DNA of 64,000 bases from Phycisphaerae bacterium (GCA_022072085.1 JAJVII010000015.1:230442-294441), one strand, 5' to 3'. Positions 17,326 to 27,964 are shown, counted from the first letter of the stretch. Numbers and translations are program-made. The notes: a model not told the origin generated them from the sequence alone.

Positions 17326-17411
17326 CGTTGCGCTCGTCGCACGGTCCGGGCGTCACCCGCCCGCGCGGGCGCGGTTTAATCCTCCACGGGTTTCGTCCTG
17401 CGCCGCGACCT

Positions 17412-17425
17412 GCGCATTGATGCGC
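17412..17425. promoter_or_regulatory. Small inverted repeat upstream of the propeller operon, possible operator
   Basis: GCGCAT-TG-ATGCGC lies 56 bp before the first start codon of the long operon. No clear sigma-70 or sigma-54 promoter could be placed around it. The role is a guess from position and symmetry. Confidence 0.3.
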
Positions 17426-17480
17426 GGCCGGGGGGGCGGATATCATGGGGCTCCCTGTCCCACCCCGAAGGAGCCGCGAC

Positions 17481-20093
17481 ATGAGCCGACGACTGGCACT
17501 GACCGCGTTGACCCTCCTGTTGGCTGCCGCTTGTGCATTGGCCGGCGAGCCGCCGTCCGGACCGCTGCGATTCACTGAGCCGCCGACGGCCGTGCGCGAC
17601 GGGGCCGGCCTGAAGATCGCCTTCCGGCTCGACCGCGAGACCGACGTGCAGGTGGACCTCATCGACGGCGGCGGCCACGTCGTGCGACACCTGGCCGCCG
17701 GTCTGCTGGGGCCCAACGCCCCTGCCCCGTTGACAAAGAACTCGGTGGCCCAGACGCTCATCTGGAACGGAAAGGACGACGGCGGAAAGGCCGTCCTGAA
17801 TTCCTCCCCGGCCCCTGCCTTCACCGTCCGCGTCCGTGCCGGCATCGGCGCGAAGCTGGACCGCTTCATCGGCAGCCCTGCCGACGTCGCCGGCCCGCCG
17901 GTCACCGGCCTGGGCGTCGGTCCCGACGGCACGCTCTACGTGCTGAGCAACCGCGACAAGGCCGGCGGCGTCTTCCTGTTCGCCCTGGACAGCCGCGGCA
18001 AGTACCTCCGAACGCTGCTGCCGGCGCCCGCGGGCCTGCCCAATGACAAATTGAAAGGCCTGGAACGCATCACGCTTAACGGCGGCGCCGTCGTGCCGAT
18101 CGTCTACCAGCCCTACACCGCCGACACCGCGCCGTTCCTCTCGGGCATCCGCAGCCAGCCACTGATGGTGACGGCTGACGGGCGGATTCTCTTCTGCTCC
18201 GGGGGCAACAACTGGACCGACCAGGATAACCCGCGTCACCTGCTGGCGATCACCACCGACGGCGGGACGCCGCCGGACATGGGCTTTGTCGGACCCGAGT
18301 TGGGCCCGCACGGGCGATACTCCTCGGGCCTGCCGCAGCAGCAGGCCGTCGTCGCTTCCGACGGCAAGACGATCTACTTCGTCGGCATGGGCGTGCTGGG
18401 GCCCAAGGGCAAACCGGCCAAGGGGCTGCACGCGGTCGGCCGAATGACCTGGGACAGCAAGGCCCCCACGCCGTTCATCGGCGACCCGGACAACCCGGGC
18501 GACGATGGCACGCACCTGAACACGCCGGTCAGCATCGCCCTGGACGCCAACGGCAACCTCTGCGTCGCCGATCAGGGCAACAACCGCGTGGCCGTGTTCG
18601 ACTCCGCCGGCAAGTTCCTGGGCCAGACCGAGGTGGATCGGCCTGGCCAGGTGATCGTCGCCGCCGACGGCGCGCTTTACGTGCTCACCGAACCCAAGGG
18701 CACGCGCTGGGAACCGCTGGCGGTCGTCAAGTACGACAAGGCCGTCGGCGGCAGGGAGGTCGCCCGCTACGCGTTCAACGGACGCAGCGCGGTGATGGCC
18801 CTGGACCCGTCCACCAAGCCGACCCGGCTGTGGCTGAGCTACGACAGCGGCTGGGGCAAGCCGTCGCCGCTGACGCCGATCGCCGACGGCGGCGACAAGC
18901 TGACGGCCGGCCCGGACGTGCTGGGCGGCCGGCCGGCGCCGTTCAAAGGACCGATGTTCATCGCTTCCGACGCCGCACGCGGACGGCTCTACGTCGCCGA
19001 CTTCTCGCAGGCCGTGCTGCGCGTGGACCTGGACGGCGACAAGGTGAGCCCGTTCCTCAAGGTCAGCGAAGCGGCCACCGACCGCGACGGGAACCTCTAC
19101 GTGCTGCCCGGCTACAACACCGACACGCTGGAGCGGCTGACGCCCGACGGCAAGCCGCTGCCCTTCGCGGCGACCGGCAGCAGCAAGCTGAAGATCAAGT
19201 ACCGCGCCGGCCTGCCCAACGTCGGCGTGCGCGGGCTGACCGTCGGCGCTGACGGGGCGATCTACGCCTTCCAGGACAACAACGCCGGAACGCCGATGGA
19301 TCTCTGGAAGTTCACCGCCGACGGCAAGGTCGCCAGCGAGAAGCTGATCGCCGGCATCCCGCCGGACTCGGCCAACGGCGTGGCCGTCGACCGCGACGGC
19401 AACATCTACATCGGCGTGAACGTGCAGGACCCCGCGCACCTCTACCCTGACGCCTTCGAGGGCGTCATCCCGCGCCTGGCCTGGTTCACGGTGTACACGA
19501 CAAAGTCGAGCTGGTATGCAGTCGGCCCGATGCGCGGCCTGCCGGACGCGCCGTGGAACCGCGCCTACATGAACTTCTACCTCTACCACAGCGGCTGGGT
19601 GATGAAGTTCGCCCCGGGCGGCGGGCGGTTCTTCACGGGCCCGGGCAGCGCCAGGCTGGACGCCCCGCGGCCGCCGGACGTGCCGGCCGACGCCGCCGCC
19701 TACCGCACGGCCTACATGGCCAGGCCCGTCTGGTGCCAGGGAGCGCTGTGGCGATATCGCGGCTTCGCGCTGGCGGCCAACCGCACCGAGAGCTGGGGCG
19801 ACCCGGCCTGCTCCTGCATGACCAGCCGATTCGCCATCGACGACGCCGGGCTGCTGTTCGTGCCCGACGCGTTCCAGTTCTCACTCGGTATCCTCGACCG
19901 AAACGGCAACCTGCTGGCGCGGTTCGGACAGTACGGCAACCCCGACGACCGCCCGGCCGACGGTATCCCGATGGGCTTCCCCAACGCGGTGACGGTCATC
20001 GCCGACAAGGCCTATGTGGTCGACCGCAAGAACCGACGCATCGTCGTCGCACAACTAACTTGGGCGGCGCAGGCCGCCTGCGAGGTGAAGTGA
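17481..20093 (+). CDS. Secreted NHL-type beta-propeller protein with FlgD-like Ig domain, paralogue 1 of 5
   Basis: 870 aa from the ATG at 17481 (after AAGGAG). It has a signal peptide, possibly a lipoprotein one (LLLAAACALAG). A FlgD-Ig-like domain occupies about residues 30-125 (VQVDLIDGGGHVVRHLAAGL ... IWNGKDDGGKAV). The rest is a run of NHL/propeller strands such as GNLCVADQGNNRVAVFD. A C-x-C motif (CSC, codons from 19809) lies 94 residues from the end and is followed by FGQYGNPDD; a further Cys is four residues from the C-terminus (ACEVK). It heads the operon. No catalytic site is recognised; a binding or sensing role in the periplasm or at the surface is inferred. Confidence 0.82.
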   Translation: MSRRLALTALTLLLAAACALAGEPPSGPLRFTEPPTAVRDGAGLKIAFRLDRETDVQVDLIDGGGHVVRHLAAGLLGPNAPAPLTKNSVAQTLIWNGKDDGGKAVLNSSPAPAFTVRVRAGIGAKLDRFIGSPADVAGPPVTGLGVGPDGTLYVLSNRDKAGGVFLFALDSRGKYLRTLLPAPAGLPNDKLKGLERITLNGGAVVPIVYQPYTADTAPFLSGIRSQPLMVTADGRILFCSGGNNWTDQDNPRHLLAITTDGGTPPDMGFVGPELGPHGRYSSGLPQQQAVVASDGKTIYFVGMGVLGPKGKPAKGLHAVGRMTWDSKAPTPFIGDPDNPGDDGTHLNTPVSIALDANGNLCVADQGNNRVAVFDSAGKFLGQTEVDRPGQVIVAADGALYVLTEPKGTRWEPLAVVKYDKAVGGREVARYAFNGRSAVMALDPSTKPTRLWLSYDSGWGKPSPLTPIADGGDKLTAGPDVLGGRPAPFKGPMFIASDAARGRLYVADFSQAVLRVDLDGDKVSPFLKVSEAATDRDGNLYVLPGYNTDTLERLTPDGKPLPFAATGSSKLKIKYRAGLPNVGVRGLTVGADGAIYAFQDNNAGTPMDLWKFTADGKVASEKLIAGIPPDSANGVAVDRDGNIYIGVNVQDPAHLYPDAFEGVIPRLAWFTVYTTKSSWYAVGPMRGLPDAPWNRAYMNFYLYHSGWVMKFAPGGGRFFTGPGSARLDAPRPPDVPADAAAYRTAYMARPVWCQGALWRYRGFALAANRTESWGDPACSCMTSRFAIDDAGLLFVPDAFQFSLGILDRNGNLLARFGQYGNPDDRPADGIPMGFPNAVTVIADKAYVVDRKNRRIVVAQLTWAAQAACEVK

Positions 20094-20094
20094 C

Positions 20095-22689
20095 GTGAGA
20101 ACCGCCGCAGCGATTTCATCTCTGCTGTGCTTCCTGCTGGCAGCCGCCTGCCCGGGGGCCCCGCCCGCCTTCACGCAGGCCCCCGCAGCCGCCCGCGACG
20201 GCGGCAGAGTGGTTGTCTCGTTCGCGCTGAACCAACCCGCCGACGTCGCGGTCTCGATCGTCGACGCCAGGGGCAACGTTGTCCGCCACCTGGCCGCCGG
20301 CTTGCTGGGGCCCGGCGCCCCTCCCCCGTTTGCGAAGAATGCGCTGGCCCAGACGCTCACGTGGGACGGCAAGGACGACGGCGGAAAGGCCGTCCTCGAT
20401 TCGTCGCCGGCCGCCGTCTTCACCGTCCGCGTGCAAGCCGGCCTGGCGCCGCGGTTCGACGCGTTCATCGGCAGCAACCCGTCCGACGTGGGCGGCGTGC
20501 GCAGCCTCGCGGTCGGGCCCGATGGCGAACTCTACGTGTTCCACGCCTTCGGCGCGATCCACCCAAACGACAGCACCACGGGGATCGCCGTCTTCAGCCG
20601 ACAGGGCAAGTACCTGCGGACGATCATGCCCTGGCCGGCGGACCTGCCCGACGCCCGGATCGCCGGTCTGCATCCGCTGACGCCCGCGGGCGGACGCCGC
20701 TCGCCGTACATCTTTCAGTTCGAGACCCGCAGCTACCTGCCGGGCCTGGGCGACCTGCCCGGCCATCGCGCCGTCGTTACGCGCGACGGGCGGCTGGCGT
20801 TCGTCGGCATCGCAGAGGGGCCGCGGCCGTTCGCCCAACCCGGGCAGGCCCGGCTGACGGTCATCGGGACCGACGGCAGCGTGCCGGCCGATCCGCGCGG
20901 ACCGATCATCGCGGCCCAGTCCGACGCCGCCGCCAGCCTGGCCCTGTCGCCCGACGAAAAGAAGATCTACGCCGCCGGCGTGCGGGCCGGCACGCACCCG
21001 ACCGGCCCCGGCTCGCAGTTCGTCTGCGACGTCTGCGACCACGGCGGGGCGACCTGGGAACACACCACGCGGCTGCCATACGTCTACCGCATGCGCTGGA
21101 CGGACGACGAAGCCGAACTGGTCCTGGGCGGCGCCCGCAAGACCGAACCCGACATGGCCCTGACCGAGCCGGTCAGCGTCGCCCTCGACGCAGCCGGCAA
21201 CCTCTACGTCGCCGACCTGGCCGGCGGCAAGGTGCTCGTGGTCGACCCCTCGCAGCGCGACGCAACGCATGTCGCGACGATCCGGATCGACGATCCGGTC
21301 TCCGTCGAGGTCAGCCGCCGGACCGGCGCGGTCTACGTGCTGGCCGGGCGGAAGCAACTGCGGCTGGTGAAGTACGCCTCGTTCAAGGACGCCGAGCCCG
21401 CGATCTCGTTCGAGCTGCCCGGCGCCAGCCGTGAGTATCCGCCGACGCGGCGTCCGCTGATCGCGCTGGACGACGGCGGCGAAGTCCCGGCCGTGTGGCT
21501 GAACTGGCCGCTGGTTCGGCTGGAGGATCGCGGCGACCGCTTTGTGCAGACCTGCGACCTGCGCGACCCGGCGACTGCCGGTCCGCCGGCGATCGGCGTT
21601 GTCATGGAACTCTGCATGGACAGCCCGCGGCGCACGCTCTACCTGGGCAACGGCGGGCGGCTGGACACGGCCACCGGACGCTGGGAGAAGTTCCAACTGA
21701 GCAAGGGGACCAAGTGGCCCTCGGCCAGCCCCGGCAGCGTCGCCTCGGCCATCGGCCTGGACGGCAACTACTACCTCTCGCTCGGGTCGCGAGGGGCCTA
21801 CGTCTATCGCCACGACGGCGGGACGCTCAAGGAGGTTCCCTTCACCGCCAGCGACGACCCCCGGCGCGGCGGGCGGCTGGCCGGCTACGCCCGCGACTGG
21901 GCCCGCGGCGTGGCGGCCGACGCAGCCGGCAACGTCTACGTCGTCTTCAAACGCAGCGACGGCGACGGGCGCAGCGACGCGTTTCACAAGGCCCAGGTGG
22001 TCAGCAAGTTCGCCCCCGACGGCCGGCTGCTCGTACGCAACCTGATCGACTCGCAGATGACGCTGGACTCGGTCCGCGTGGACTACGCGGGCAACGTCTA
22101 CGTCGTCGCGGGCCTGCGGCCGGGCGAACACACCGTGCCGGCGGACCTGGTCGGCCGGGCACCGGAGGGACGCGACGACCCGCGCTCGGTCAACGGCGTC
22201 AACGGCTACCCGCTGATCTACGGCAGCGTGATCCGGTTCCCCCCGTCCGGCGGCACGATCCACCAGGACGCCGGCGGCGTGCGCTGCAACTTCGGCCCGG
22301 GCTTCGCAATCGACGTCAAGGGCGCCGACTGGATATTCCCCGGCGTGAGCGTCGCCCCCGGATGGGCCGCCCCCAAGCTGGCGCCGGGCACGGTGATCAG
22401 TTGCGTCTGCGAATCCCCGGGCATCGCAGTCGACGGGTTCGGCCGCGTCTTCCTGCCCGACGCCGGGTGCAACCGCGTCGGCGTCGTGGACGCCGGCGGC
22501 AACCGGATCGCGTGGGTCGGCCAATACGGCAACGCCGACGCCCGCGGCGACGGCGCAAAGATCCCGCTGGCCTGGCCGCAGGCGGTCGCCGTCGACGACG
22601 CGTCGGCCTACATCTCCGACGTGCTCAACCGCCGCCTGGTCCGCGTGCGGCTGGACTACGCAGCCTCAGCCGACTGCCGGGTGAAATGA
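20095..22689 (+). CDS. Secreted NHL-type beta-propeller protein with FlgD-like Ig domain, paralogue 2 of 5
   Basis: 864 aa, beginning at GTG one base after the stop of paralogue 1, so translation is probably coupled. The signal segment (ISSLLCFLLAAACPGAP) again allows lipoprotein processing. The FlgD-like part reads VAVSIVDARGNVVRHLAAGL ... TWDGKDDGGKAV. Propeller strands include GNLYVADLAGGKVLVVDPS. The conserved tail has CVC (codons from 22402), WVGQYGNAD and the terminal DCRVK. It also carries its own CDVCDH, not a haem site because His does not follow the second Cys. Closest in wording to paralogue 1 near the N-terminus. Confidence 0.82.
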   Translation: MRTAAAISSLLCFLLAAACPGAPPAFTQAPAAARDGGRVVVSFALNQPADVAVSIVDARGNVVRHLAAGLLGPGAPPPFAKNALAQTLTWDGKDDGGKAVLDSSPAAVFTVRVQAGLAPRFDAFIGSNPSDVGGVRSLAVGPDGELYVFHAFGAIHPNDSTTGIAVFSRQGKYLRTIMPWPADLPDARIAGLHPLTPAGGRRSPYIFQFETRSYLPGLGDLPGHRAVVTRDGRLAFVGIAEGPRPFAQPGQARLTVIGTDGSVPADPRGPIIAAQSDAAASLALSPDEKKIYAAGVRAGTHPTGPGSQFVCDVCDHGGATWEHTTRLPYVYRMRWTDDEAELVLGGARKTEPDMALTEPVSVALDAAGNLYVADLAGGKVLVVDPSQRDATHVATIRIDDPVSVEVSRRTGAVYVLAGRKQLRLVKYASFKDAEPAISFELPGASREYPPTRRPLIALDDGGEVPAVWLNWPLVRLEDRGDRFVQTCDLRDPATAGPPAIGVVMELCMDSPRRTLYLGNGGRLDTATGRWEKFQLSKGTKWPSASPGSVASAIGLDGNYYLSLGSRGAYVYRHDGGTLKEVPFTASDDPRRGGRLAGYARDWARGVAADAAGNVYVVFKRSDGDGRSDAFHKAQVVSKFAPDGRLLVRNLIDSQMTLDSVRVDYAGNVYVVAGLRPGEHTVPADLVGRAPEGRDDPRSVNGVNGYPLIYGSVIRFPPSGGTIHQDAGGVRCNFGPGFAIDVKGADWIFPGVSVAPGWAAPKLAPGTVISCVCESPGIAVDGFGRVFLPDAGCNRVGVVDAGGNRIAWVGQYGNADARGDGAKIPLAWPQAVAVDDASAYISDVLNRRLVRVRLDYAASADCRVK

Positions 22690-22724
22690 CCGAGCCATTT
22701 CGCATCCCACATGGAAGGATTGCC

Positions 22725-25316
22725 ATGTCGCGATGGACCCTCTTGGCAGCAACCGTTCTCATGGCGTGCCTGTCGGCTGTCGCCAGGGGCGACGTGACCT
22801 TCACCATCGGCCCCCAGGCCGCCCGCGAAGGCCGAGGCGTTCGGATCAGTTTCACGCTCTCGGCGCCGGCTGACGTCGAGGTCGCGGTGATAAACGCGAA
22901 GGGGCAGGTGGTGCGCCACCTGGCGGCCGGCGTGCTGGGGGCGGACAACGATCCGCCCGCTCCCCTGGCCAAGGGACTGACCCAGTCGCTGGTGTGGGAC
23001 GGCAAGGACGACGCGGGCAAGGCCGTCGCCGCCGACGCCGGGCCCATGACCGTGCGCGTGCGGGCAGGCATGTCGTTCAAGCTCGGCCGACTCATCGCGT
23101 CCAACCCCTACGCGATGGGTCACATCGGCAGCGTCGCCGCCGACGACCAGGGCAACGTCTATCTTTACTCGACATCCAGCGGCACGGGGGCGTTCAAGCA
23201 GATCGTCGCGCTGGACGGCGACGGCAAGTATCTGCGGACGCTGCTGCCCTTCCCGGCCAACCTTTCGCCCGACCGTGTGAAGGCATGGGCCCGCTACGAC
23301 GACGCCCCGCGCCCGATCAACCAGAACGGGCTGGGGCCGGAGTTCTACACCAACGCCGAACTGACGTTGCTCAAGAGCGCCGACGACAAGGGCGTCCTGC
23401 TGACTGACGGGCGGAACCTGCTGCGCATCGCCTTCGACGGCGGCATGGTGGGCGACTCGTTCTCGGCCGGTCCGCTGTGGGCCAAGAAGCCCCTGCCCAA
23501 CACCGGCGGCGGGCCGACCTGCCTGGCCGTCTCGCCCGACGGCAAGCGGCTCTATCTCTCCGGTCCCTACTCCTCCAACACCGCCTACGGCCACAAGGCC
23601 GACCCCGACTTCCCGCCGGGGCGGGTCTATTGCATGGAGATCAGCAAGGGCACGATGCAGCCGTTCGCCGACCTGCCGACGATCGGGACAAATCCCGCCA
23701 AGTCCGGCGAGGGTTGGCGCAGCAATAACATCCCCGCGCCGGGCCACTACACCGTCGCCCACGGGCCGATCCACGGCATCTGCGTCGACAAGGCCGGCAA
23801 CGTCCTGGTTGCCGACCAGGACGGCAACCGCGTCGCCGTCCTCGACGCCGCGGGCAAACTGATCGGCCAGGTGGACATCGCCGACCCCGACCAGGTGGCG
23901 GTCCACCCGCGGACCGGCGCGCTCTACGTGCTGACCAAGCAGATCGTCACCTATCAGAAGTACAAGAAGCGGCTGGTGAAATTCAGCGGCTGGAAGGACG
24001 CAAAGCAACTGGCTGAACTGGACCTGGGCAACGACAAGTACAGCTGGCCGCAGATGGTCCTGGCCCCGGGCCAGAAGAGCACCTCGCTGTGGATCGGCGG
24101 GCTGCCCGGCGACCTGGTGCGGTTCGAGGATCGCGGCGACCAGTTCGTCCAGGCCGGCGACCTGGAGGCCGAACGGAAGGGCGCCCTCAGCAACTGCGAC
24201 AAGATGGCGGTGGACTACGAGAGCGACACGGTCTACGCGGGCAACGCGTGGTCGACCTATCGCCGCTACAACGGGCTGACCGGCGAGAACCTGGGCGACG
24301 TGCGGCTGGACGGCAAGGGCCCGACCGACCTGGCCGTGGGGCCCGGCGGTTACATCTTCGCACAGCTCGGTCCCGGGTTCAGCGGTCCGCTGGGCCGCTG
24401 GACGCGCGACCTCAAGCCGGCCCCGTTCGAGGCCCTGGGCACGCACATCCTCTCCAATTACATCTACGGCCGCTACCACGGAATGGGCGGCGACTGCGAG
24501 AAGGGCCTGGGCGTCGGACCCGACGGCACGCTCTACTGCTCGTGGATGTTCAGCGGCTGGGTGAAGTACGCCGTGTCGGCGTTCGCGCCGGACGGGCGGC
24601 CGCTCAACGGCAAGTACAGCCCCATCGACGAGGGGCACTACAAGAAGGGAACGCCCGCGGAACTCAAGCAGGCGATCATCGGTCCGATCCCGTCGGCCAA
24701 CGGCGGGGTCCGCGTGGATTCGCACGGGCGGATTTATGTCGGCCTCGGCGGGCAGTTGCCCGGCGCGGCGCCGCCCGACCCCTTCGGCAAGGACGCCGCC
24801 TACGACAAGCTGGTCGGCACGGTGGTCCGCTGGGGCCCCGAGGGCGGCCGGTGGGTCGTCACCCGCGGCAAGGACGCCCAGCCCAAGCCGACCGAACAGG
24901 CGGTCGAACTTGACGGCGGCAACTACTTCGTCGGCGCCGACCGCGTCTATCCCAGCCTGGCCCCCTTGAGCGGCGGGCACATCGACGCCGGCAGTTTCGG
25001 CAACATCGCCTTCTGCGTCTGCCGCGTGCCGCGGTTCGACCTGGATCGCTTCGACCGGCTCTACGTGCCCAACGCGGTGACCAACTCGGTGCTGGTCTAC
25101 GACAGCGAGGCCAATCTGATCGGGCAGTTCGGCGCCTACGGCAACGCGGACTCGGCCGGTGTGGGGTCGGCCATCCCGGCGCCGGCGATCCCGCTTGGCT
25201 GGCCGACCGGCGTCGGCGTCAGCGAGTCGCATGTCTACGTCGGCGACCTGTACAACCGCCGCGTCGTGAGGGTCGATCCGACGTGGGCCCTTTCAAGGAG
25301 CGTCCAGGCGGAGTAG
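22725..25316 (+). CDS. Secreted NHL-type beta-propeller protein with FlgD-like Ig domain, paralogue 3 of 5
   Basis: 863 aa from the ATG at 22725, which follows GGAAGGA; the frame is open far upstream but that is the shadow of paralogue 2. The signal peptide is MSRWTLLAATVLMACLSAVARG. The FlgD-like domain has VEVAVINAKGQVVRHLAAGV and VWDGKDDAGKAV. Propeller strands include GNVLVADQDGNRVAVLDAAG. The tail carries CVC (codons from 25014) and FGAYGNADS. It is the odd member at the end: the terminal xCxVK of the other four is replaced by SVQAE, so the third conserved Cys is absent. Confidence 0.82.
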   Translation: MSRWTLLAATVLMACLSAVARGDVTFTIGPQAAREGRGVRISFTLSAPADVEVAVINAKGQVVRHLAAGVLGADNDPPAPLAKGLTQSLVWDGKDDAGKAVAADAGPMTVRVRAGMSFKLGRLIASNPYAMGHIGSVAADDQGNVYLYSTSSGTGAFKQIVALDGDGKYLRTLLPFPANLSPDRVKAWARYDDAPRPINQNGLGPEFYTNAELTLLKSADDKGVLLTDGRNLLRIAFDGGMVGDSFSAGPLWAKKPLPNTGGGPTCLAVSPDGKRLYLSGPYSSNTAYGHKADPDFPPGRVYCMEISKGTMQPFADLPTIGTNPAKSGEGWRSNNIPAPGHYTVAHGPIHGICVDKAGNVLVADQDGNRVAVLDAAGKLIGQVDIADPDQVAVHPRTGALYVLTKQIVTYQKYKKRLVKFSGWKDAKQLAELDLGNDKYSWPQMVLAPGQKSTSLWIGGLPGDLVRFEDRGDQFVQAGDLEAERKGALSNCDKMAVDYESDTVYAGNAWSTYRRYNGLTGENLGDVRLDGKGPTDLAVGPGGYIFAQLGPGFSGPLGRWTRDLKPAPFEALGTHILSNYIYGRYHGMGGDCEKGLGVGPDGTLYCSWMFSGWVKYAVSAFAPDGRPLNGKYSPIDEGHYKKGTPAELKQAIIGPIPSANGGVRVDSHGRIYVGLGGQLPGAAPPDPFGKDAAYDKLVGTVVRWGPEGGRWVVTRGKDAQPKPTEQAVELDGGNYFVGADRVYPSLAPLSGGHIDAGSFGNIAFCVCRVPRFDLDRFDRLYVPNAVTNSVLVYDSEANLIGQFGAYGNADSAGVGSAIPAPAIPLGWPTGVGVSESHVYVGDLYNRRVVRVDPTWALSRSVQAE

Positions 25317-25369
25317 AACATACGCCGAGAACGGTCGCGCCGAGCCCGGACAAACTGCGGAGTGTCCCC

Positions 25370-27964
25370 ATGACACAGCGATCCATCCTCAGCGGGATTT
25401 GTCTGTTGCTTCCAACCGTCGCCCTGGCGGCAGCGCCGAAGTTCACCTCCCCCCCTTCCGCTGCACGCGAAGGGGCGGGCGTGAAAATCGCCTTCGCCGT
25501 CGACGCCCCGACCGACGTCGCGGTCTACGTGGTCGACGCCGCGGGCAAGGTCGTCCGCCACCTGGCAGCCGGGGTCATCGGCGGCGACGCCAGCCCGCCT
25601 CCGCCGCTGGTCAAGGGGCTGGCCCAGTCGCTCGTCTGGGACGGCAAGGATGACGCCGGCCGCCCGGTCCCCGGAGGCGCCGGCGCGTGCAAGGTCCGCG
25701 TGGCTGCGGGCCTGTCGCCGACGTTCGACGGGTTCTGGCTCTACGATCCCGACGCAACGCCGGCGGTCGGCAACATCGCGGTCGCGCCAGGCGGCATCTA
25801 TGCCTTCTACAAGGACCCCACCGCCAACGGCAACCAGGGCGGGCTGAAGATCGCACTGCTGGACCGCGACGGGCATCACGTGAGGATGCTGATGCCCTTC
25901 CCGGCCGATCTGCCGTTCGACCGCGTGAAGGCGACCGGAGCGTTCCAGGACGAAGCCGGCCGAATCGTCCCACGCATCTGGAACTGGCACACGCTGAATC
26001 TCTACCCCGATCCGCAGATCGCCCGCTATCGCAGTTGTTCGCCGTTCAGCCTGCCCGTCGCCGACGCGAAGGGACGGGTCTACTGGATTGTCAGCGGGGC
26101 CCGCCTGGCGGCGCTGGACTCCGACGGCGGCGTGCCCTACGACACGTTCATCAGCGACCCGCTGGTCCCGGCCGACGCCAAGGGGGTGACCGAGCAGTTG
26201 CCCGCCCTGACCCTTTCCGGCGATGGCGCTAGCCTCTACCTGTCGGGCCTGGGCAGCAACTGGCGACGCGACGGCAAGCGGATGATTTACACCGGATACC
26301 CCTGCGTGCTGCGTGTGGACATCGCGACGCGCAAGGCGGCGGTCTTCGTCGGCAAGCCCGACCAGCCGGGCAATGCGGGCGACCTGCTCACCGCGCCGCG
26401 CGGACTGGCGGTGGCCAAGGGCCTGCTCTACGTCGCCGACCCGGCAGCCGGTCGGGTCGCGGTGTTCCGGGAGTCCGACGGCAGCCCGGCCGGCGAGCTG
26501 AAGGTCGCCTCGCCGCAGACGGTGGATGTCGACCCTCGCACCGGCGCGGTCTACGTGTGCAGCTACACCGGCGATCAGTCGGCTGACCTGGTCAAGTTCG
26601 ACGGCTACGCCGGCGGCAAGGAACTCTGCCGCGTCAAGATGGAGACGACCGGCCTGAGCCCCAACGGCGGCACGCACCGGGTGGCGGGCGACTTCGCAGG
26701 CGAGCGGCCGCGGTTCTGGGTTCCGGCCCTGCCCTACGGGCGCAGTTTCGCGCGGCTGGGCTACTACGAAGACACCGGCGAGGCGTTCGTGCCGCACGAC
26801 ATGCCCGCCTCCGACAAGCCCTGGGCCAACGGCCCGCGCGACCTGGTCCTCGACCGCGACCGCGGGGAGTTGTACGTCAAGGTCCAGGGCGAGCGGTGGC
26901 TCCAGATCAGGACCGACACCGGCCGCGTCGAGCGGACCGTGGCGTTCCCCAAGAACTTCGGCGGGCCCTACGCCGGTTCGTCGGGCGCGGAATTGGGCAT
27001 CGACTCGGCCGGCAACTACGTCACGCACTGCTGGGGGGAGAATTCCGGGCTGATGCGCTGGACCCGCGACCTCCAGCCGTTCAAGTGGGACGGCCGTGAC
27101 ACCCACCGCACCGACTGGGGCGGCATGATGACCTTCCAGCTCAACTACATGGCCGTCCACAAAGACCTGATCTACGTCATCAAGCCGGTCCAGGGCCCGC
27201 ACCACCTGGACGTCTACGACATGGGGCTGAACCTCAAGCGGCGGGTTGTCTGGAACGTCCGCCGCGGAAGCTGCCCGCGCGTCGACGCTGCTGGAAACGT
27301 GTACGTCACCATGCCGCTTCGGCCGCTCGATCGCGACTTCCCGGCGTTCTTCGACGGCAAGATCGACAAGGCGCCGGACTATTACCGCAGCATCGGCGAG
27401 GGCAATTACTGGTACACCTACATGGTCGCCGCGATCGTGAAGTTCCCGCCCGTCGGCGGCGCGTTCGAGTGGCTCGTCAGCGATCGCGAGAAGAACGACT
27501 TCGAGGGGCTGCCAGCCGAGGTCGCCAGGGCGCCGAAGGTTAAGGCGCACTATTTCCAGGGCGGCCGATACCCGCACCGGATTGCCCAGGTGCAGGGGGC
27601 GGACTGGATCCGCTTCGGCTACGCCCCCTACTCCGAGACCTACCCGGCCGGCACCCCCGTCTGCATGTGCGAGGGGACCGGCTTTGATGTGGACGGATTC
27701 GGCCGCGTCTTCTACCCTAACCTGCTCCAGTTCCGCGTCGAGGTGATCGACACGGCCAACAACCCGATCGCGACCTTCGGGCACTACGGCAACCAGGACA
27801 GCGGGGGGCCGGACGCAAAGGTCAAGTCGCCGGCGATCCCGATGGCCTGGCCGACCTACGTCGCGGTGGACGACGGTCACGCCTACGTGAACGACACGAT
27901 CAACATGCGCGTGACGCGCGTGAAGCTCGACTACGCCGCCGACGTCACCTGCGACGTCAAGTAA
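25370..27964 (+). CDS. Secreted NHL-type beta-propeller protein with FlgD-like Ig domain, paralogue 4 of 5
   Basis: 864 aa from the ATG at 25370, 53 bp after paralogue 3; the ribosome site is weak. The signal peptide is ILSGICLLLPTVALAA. The FlgD-like part (VAVYVVDAAGKVVRHLAAGV, VWDGKDDAGRPV) is nearly identical in wording to that of paralogue 5. Propeller strands include GLLYVADPAAGRVAVFRESD. The conserved tail has GADWIRFGY, then CMC (codons from 27662), FGHYGNQDS and the terminal TCDVK. The central region has several Trp and Tyr clusters that could line a carbohydrate site. Function unknown. Confidence 0.82.
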   Translation: MTQRSILSGICLLLPTVALAAAPKFTSPPSAAREGAGVKIAFAVDAPTDVAVYVVDAAGKVVRHLAAGVIGGDASPPPPLVKGLAQSLVWDGKDDAGRPVPGGAGACKVRVAAGLSPTFDGFWLYDPDATPAVGNIAVAPGGIYAFYKDPTANGNQGGLKIALLDRDGHHVRMLMPFPADLPFDRVKATGAFQDEAGRIVPRIWNWHTLNLYPDPQIARYRSCSPFSLPVADAKGRVYWIVSGARLAALDSDGGVPYDTFISDPLVPADAKGVTEQLPALTLSGDGASLYLSGLGSNWRRDGKRMIYTGYPCVLRVDIATRKAAVFVGKPDQPGNAGDLLTAPRGLAVAKGLLYVADPAAGRVAVFRESDGSPAGELKVASPQTVDVDPRTGAVYVCSYTGDQSADLVKFDGYAGGKELCRVKMETTGLSPNGGTHRVAGDFAGERPRFWVPALPYGRSFARLGYYEDTGEAFVPHDMPASDKPWANGPRDLVLDRDRGELYVKVQGERWLQIRTDTGRVERTVAFPKNFGGPYAGSSGAELGIDSAGNYVTHCWGENSGLMRWTRDLQPFKWDGRDTHRTDWGGMMTFQLNYMAVHKDLIYVIKPVQGPHHLDVYDMGLNLKRRVVWNVRRGSCPRVDAAGNVYVTMPLRPLDRDFPAFFDGKIDKAPDYYRSIGEGNYWYTYMVAAIVKFPPVGGAFEWLVSDREKNDFEGLPAEVARAPKVKAHYFQGGRYPHRIAQVQGADWIRFGYAPYSETYPAGTPVCMCEGTGFDVDGFGRVFYPNLLQFRVEVIDTANNPIATFGHYGNQDSGGPDAKVKSPAIPMAWPTYVAVDDGHAYVNDTINMRVTRVKLDYAADVTCDVK

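Noticed and set aside
21022..21040. CDVCDH in propeller paralogue 2 considered as a c-type haem site
   Set aside because: Covalent haem attachment needs His directly after the second Cys; here Asp intervenes, and the other four paralogues lack the motif.
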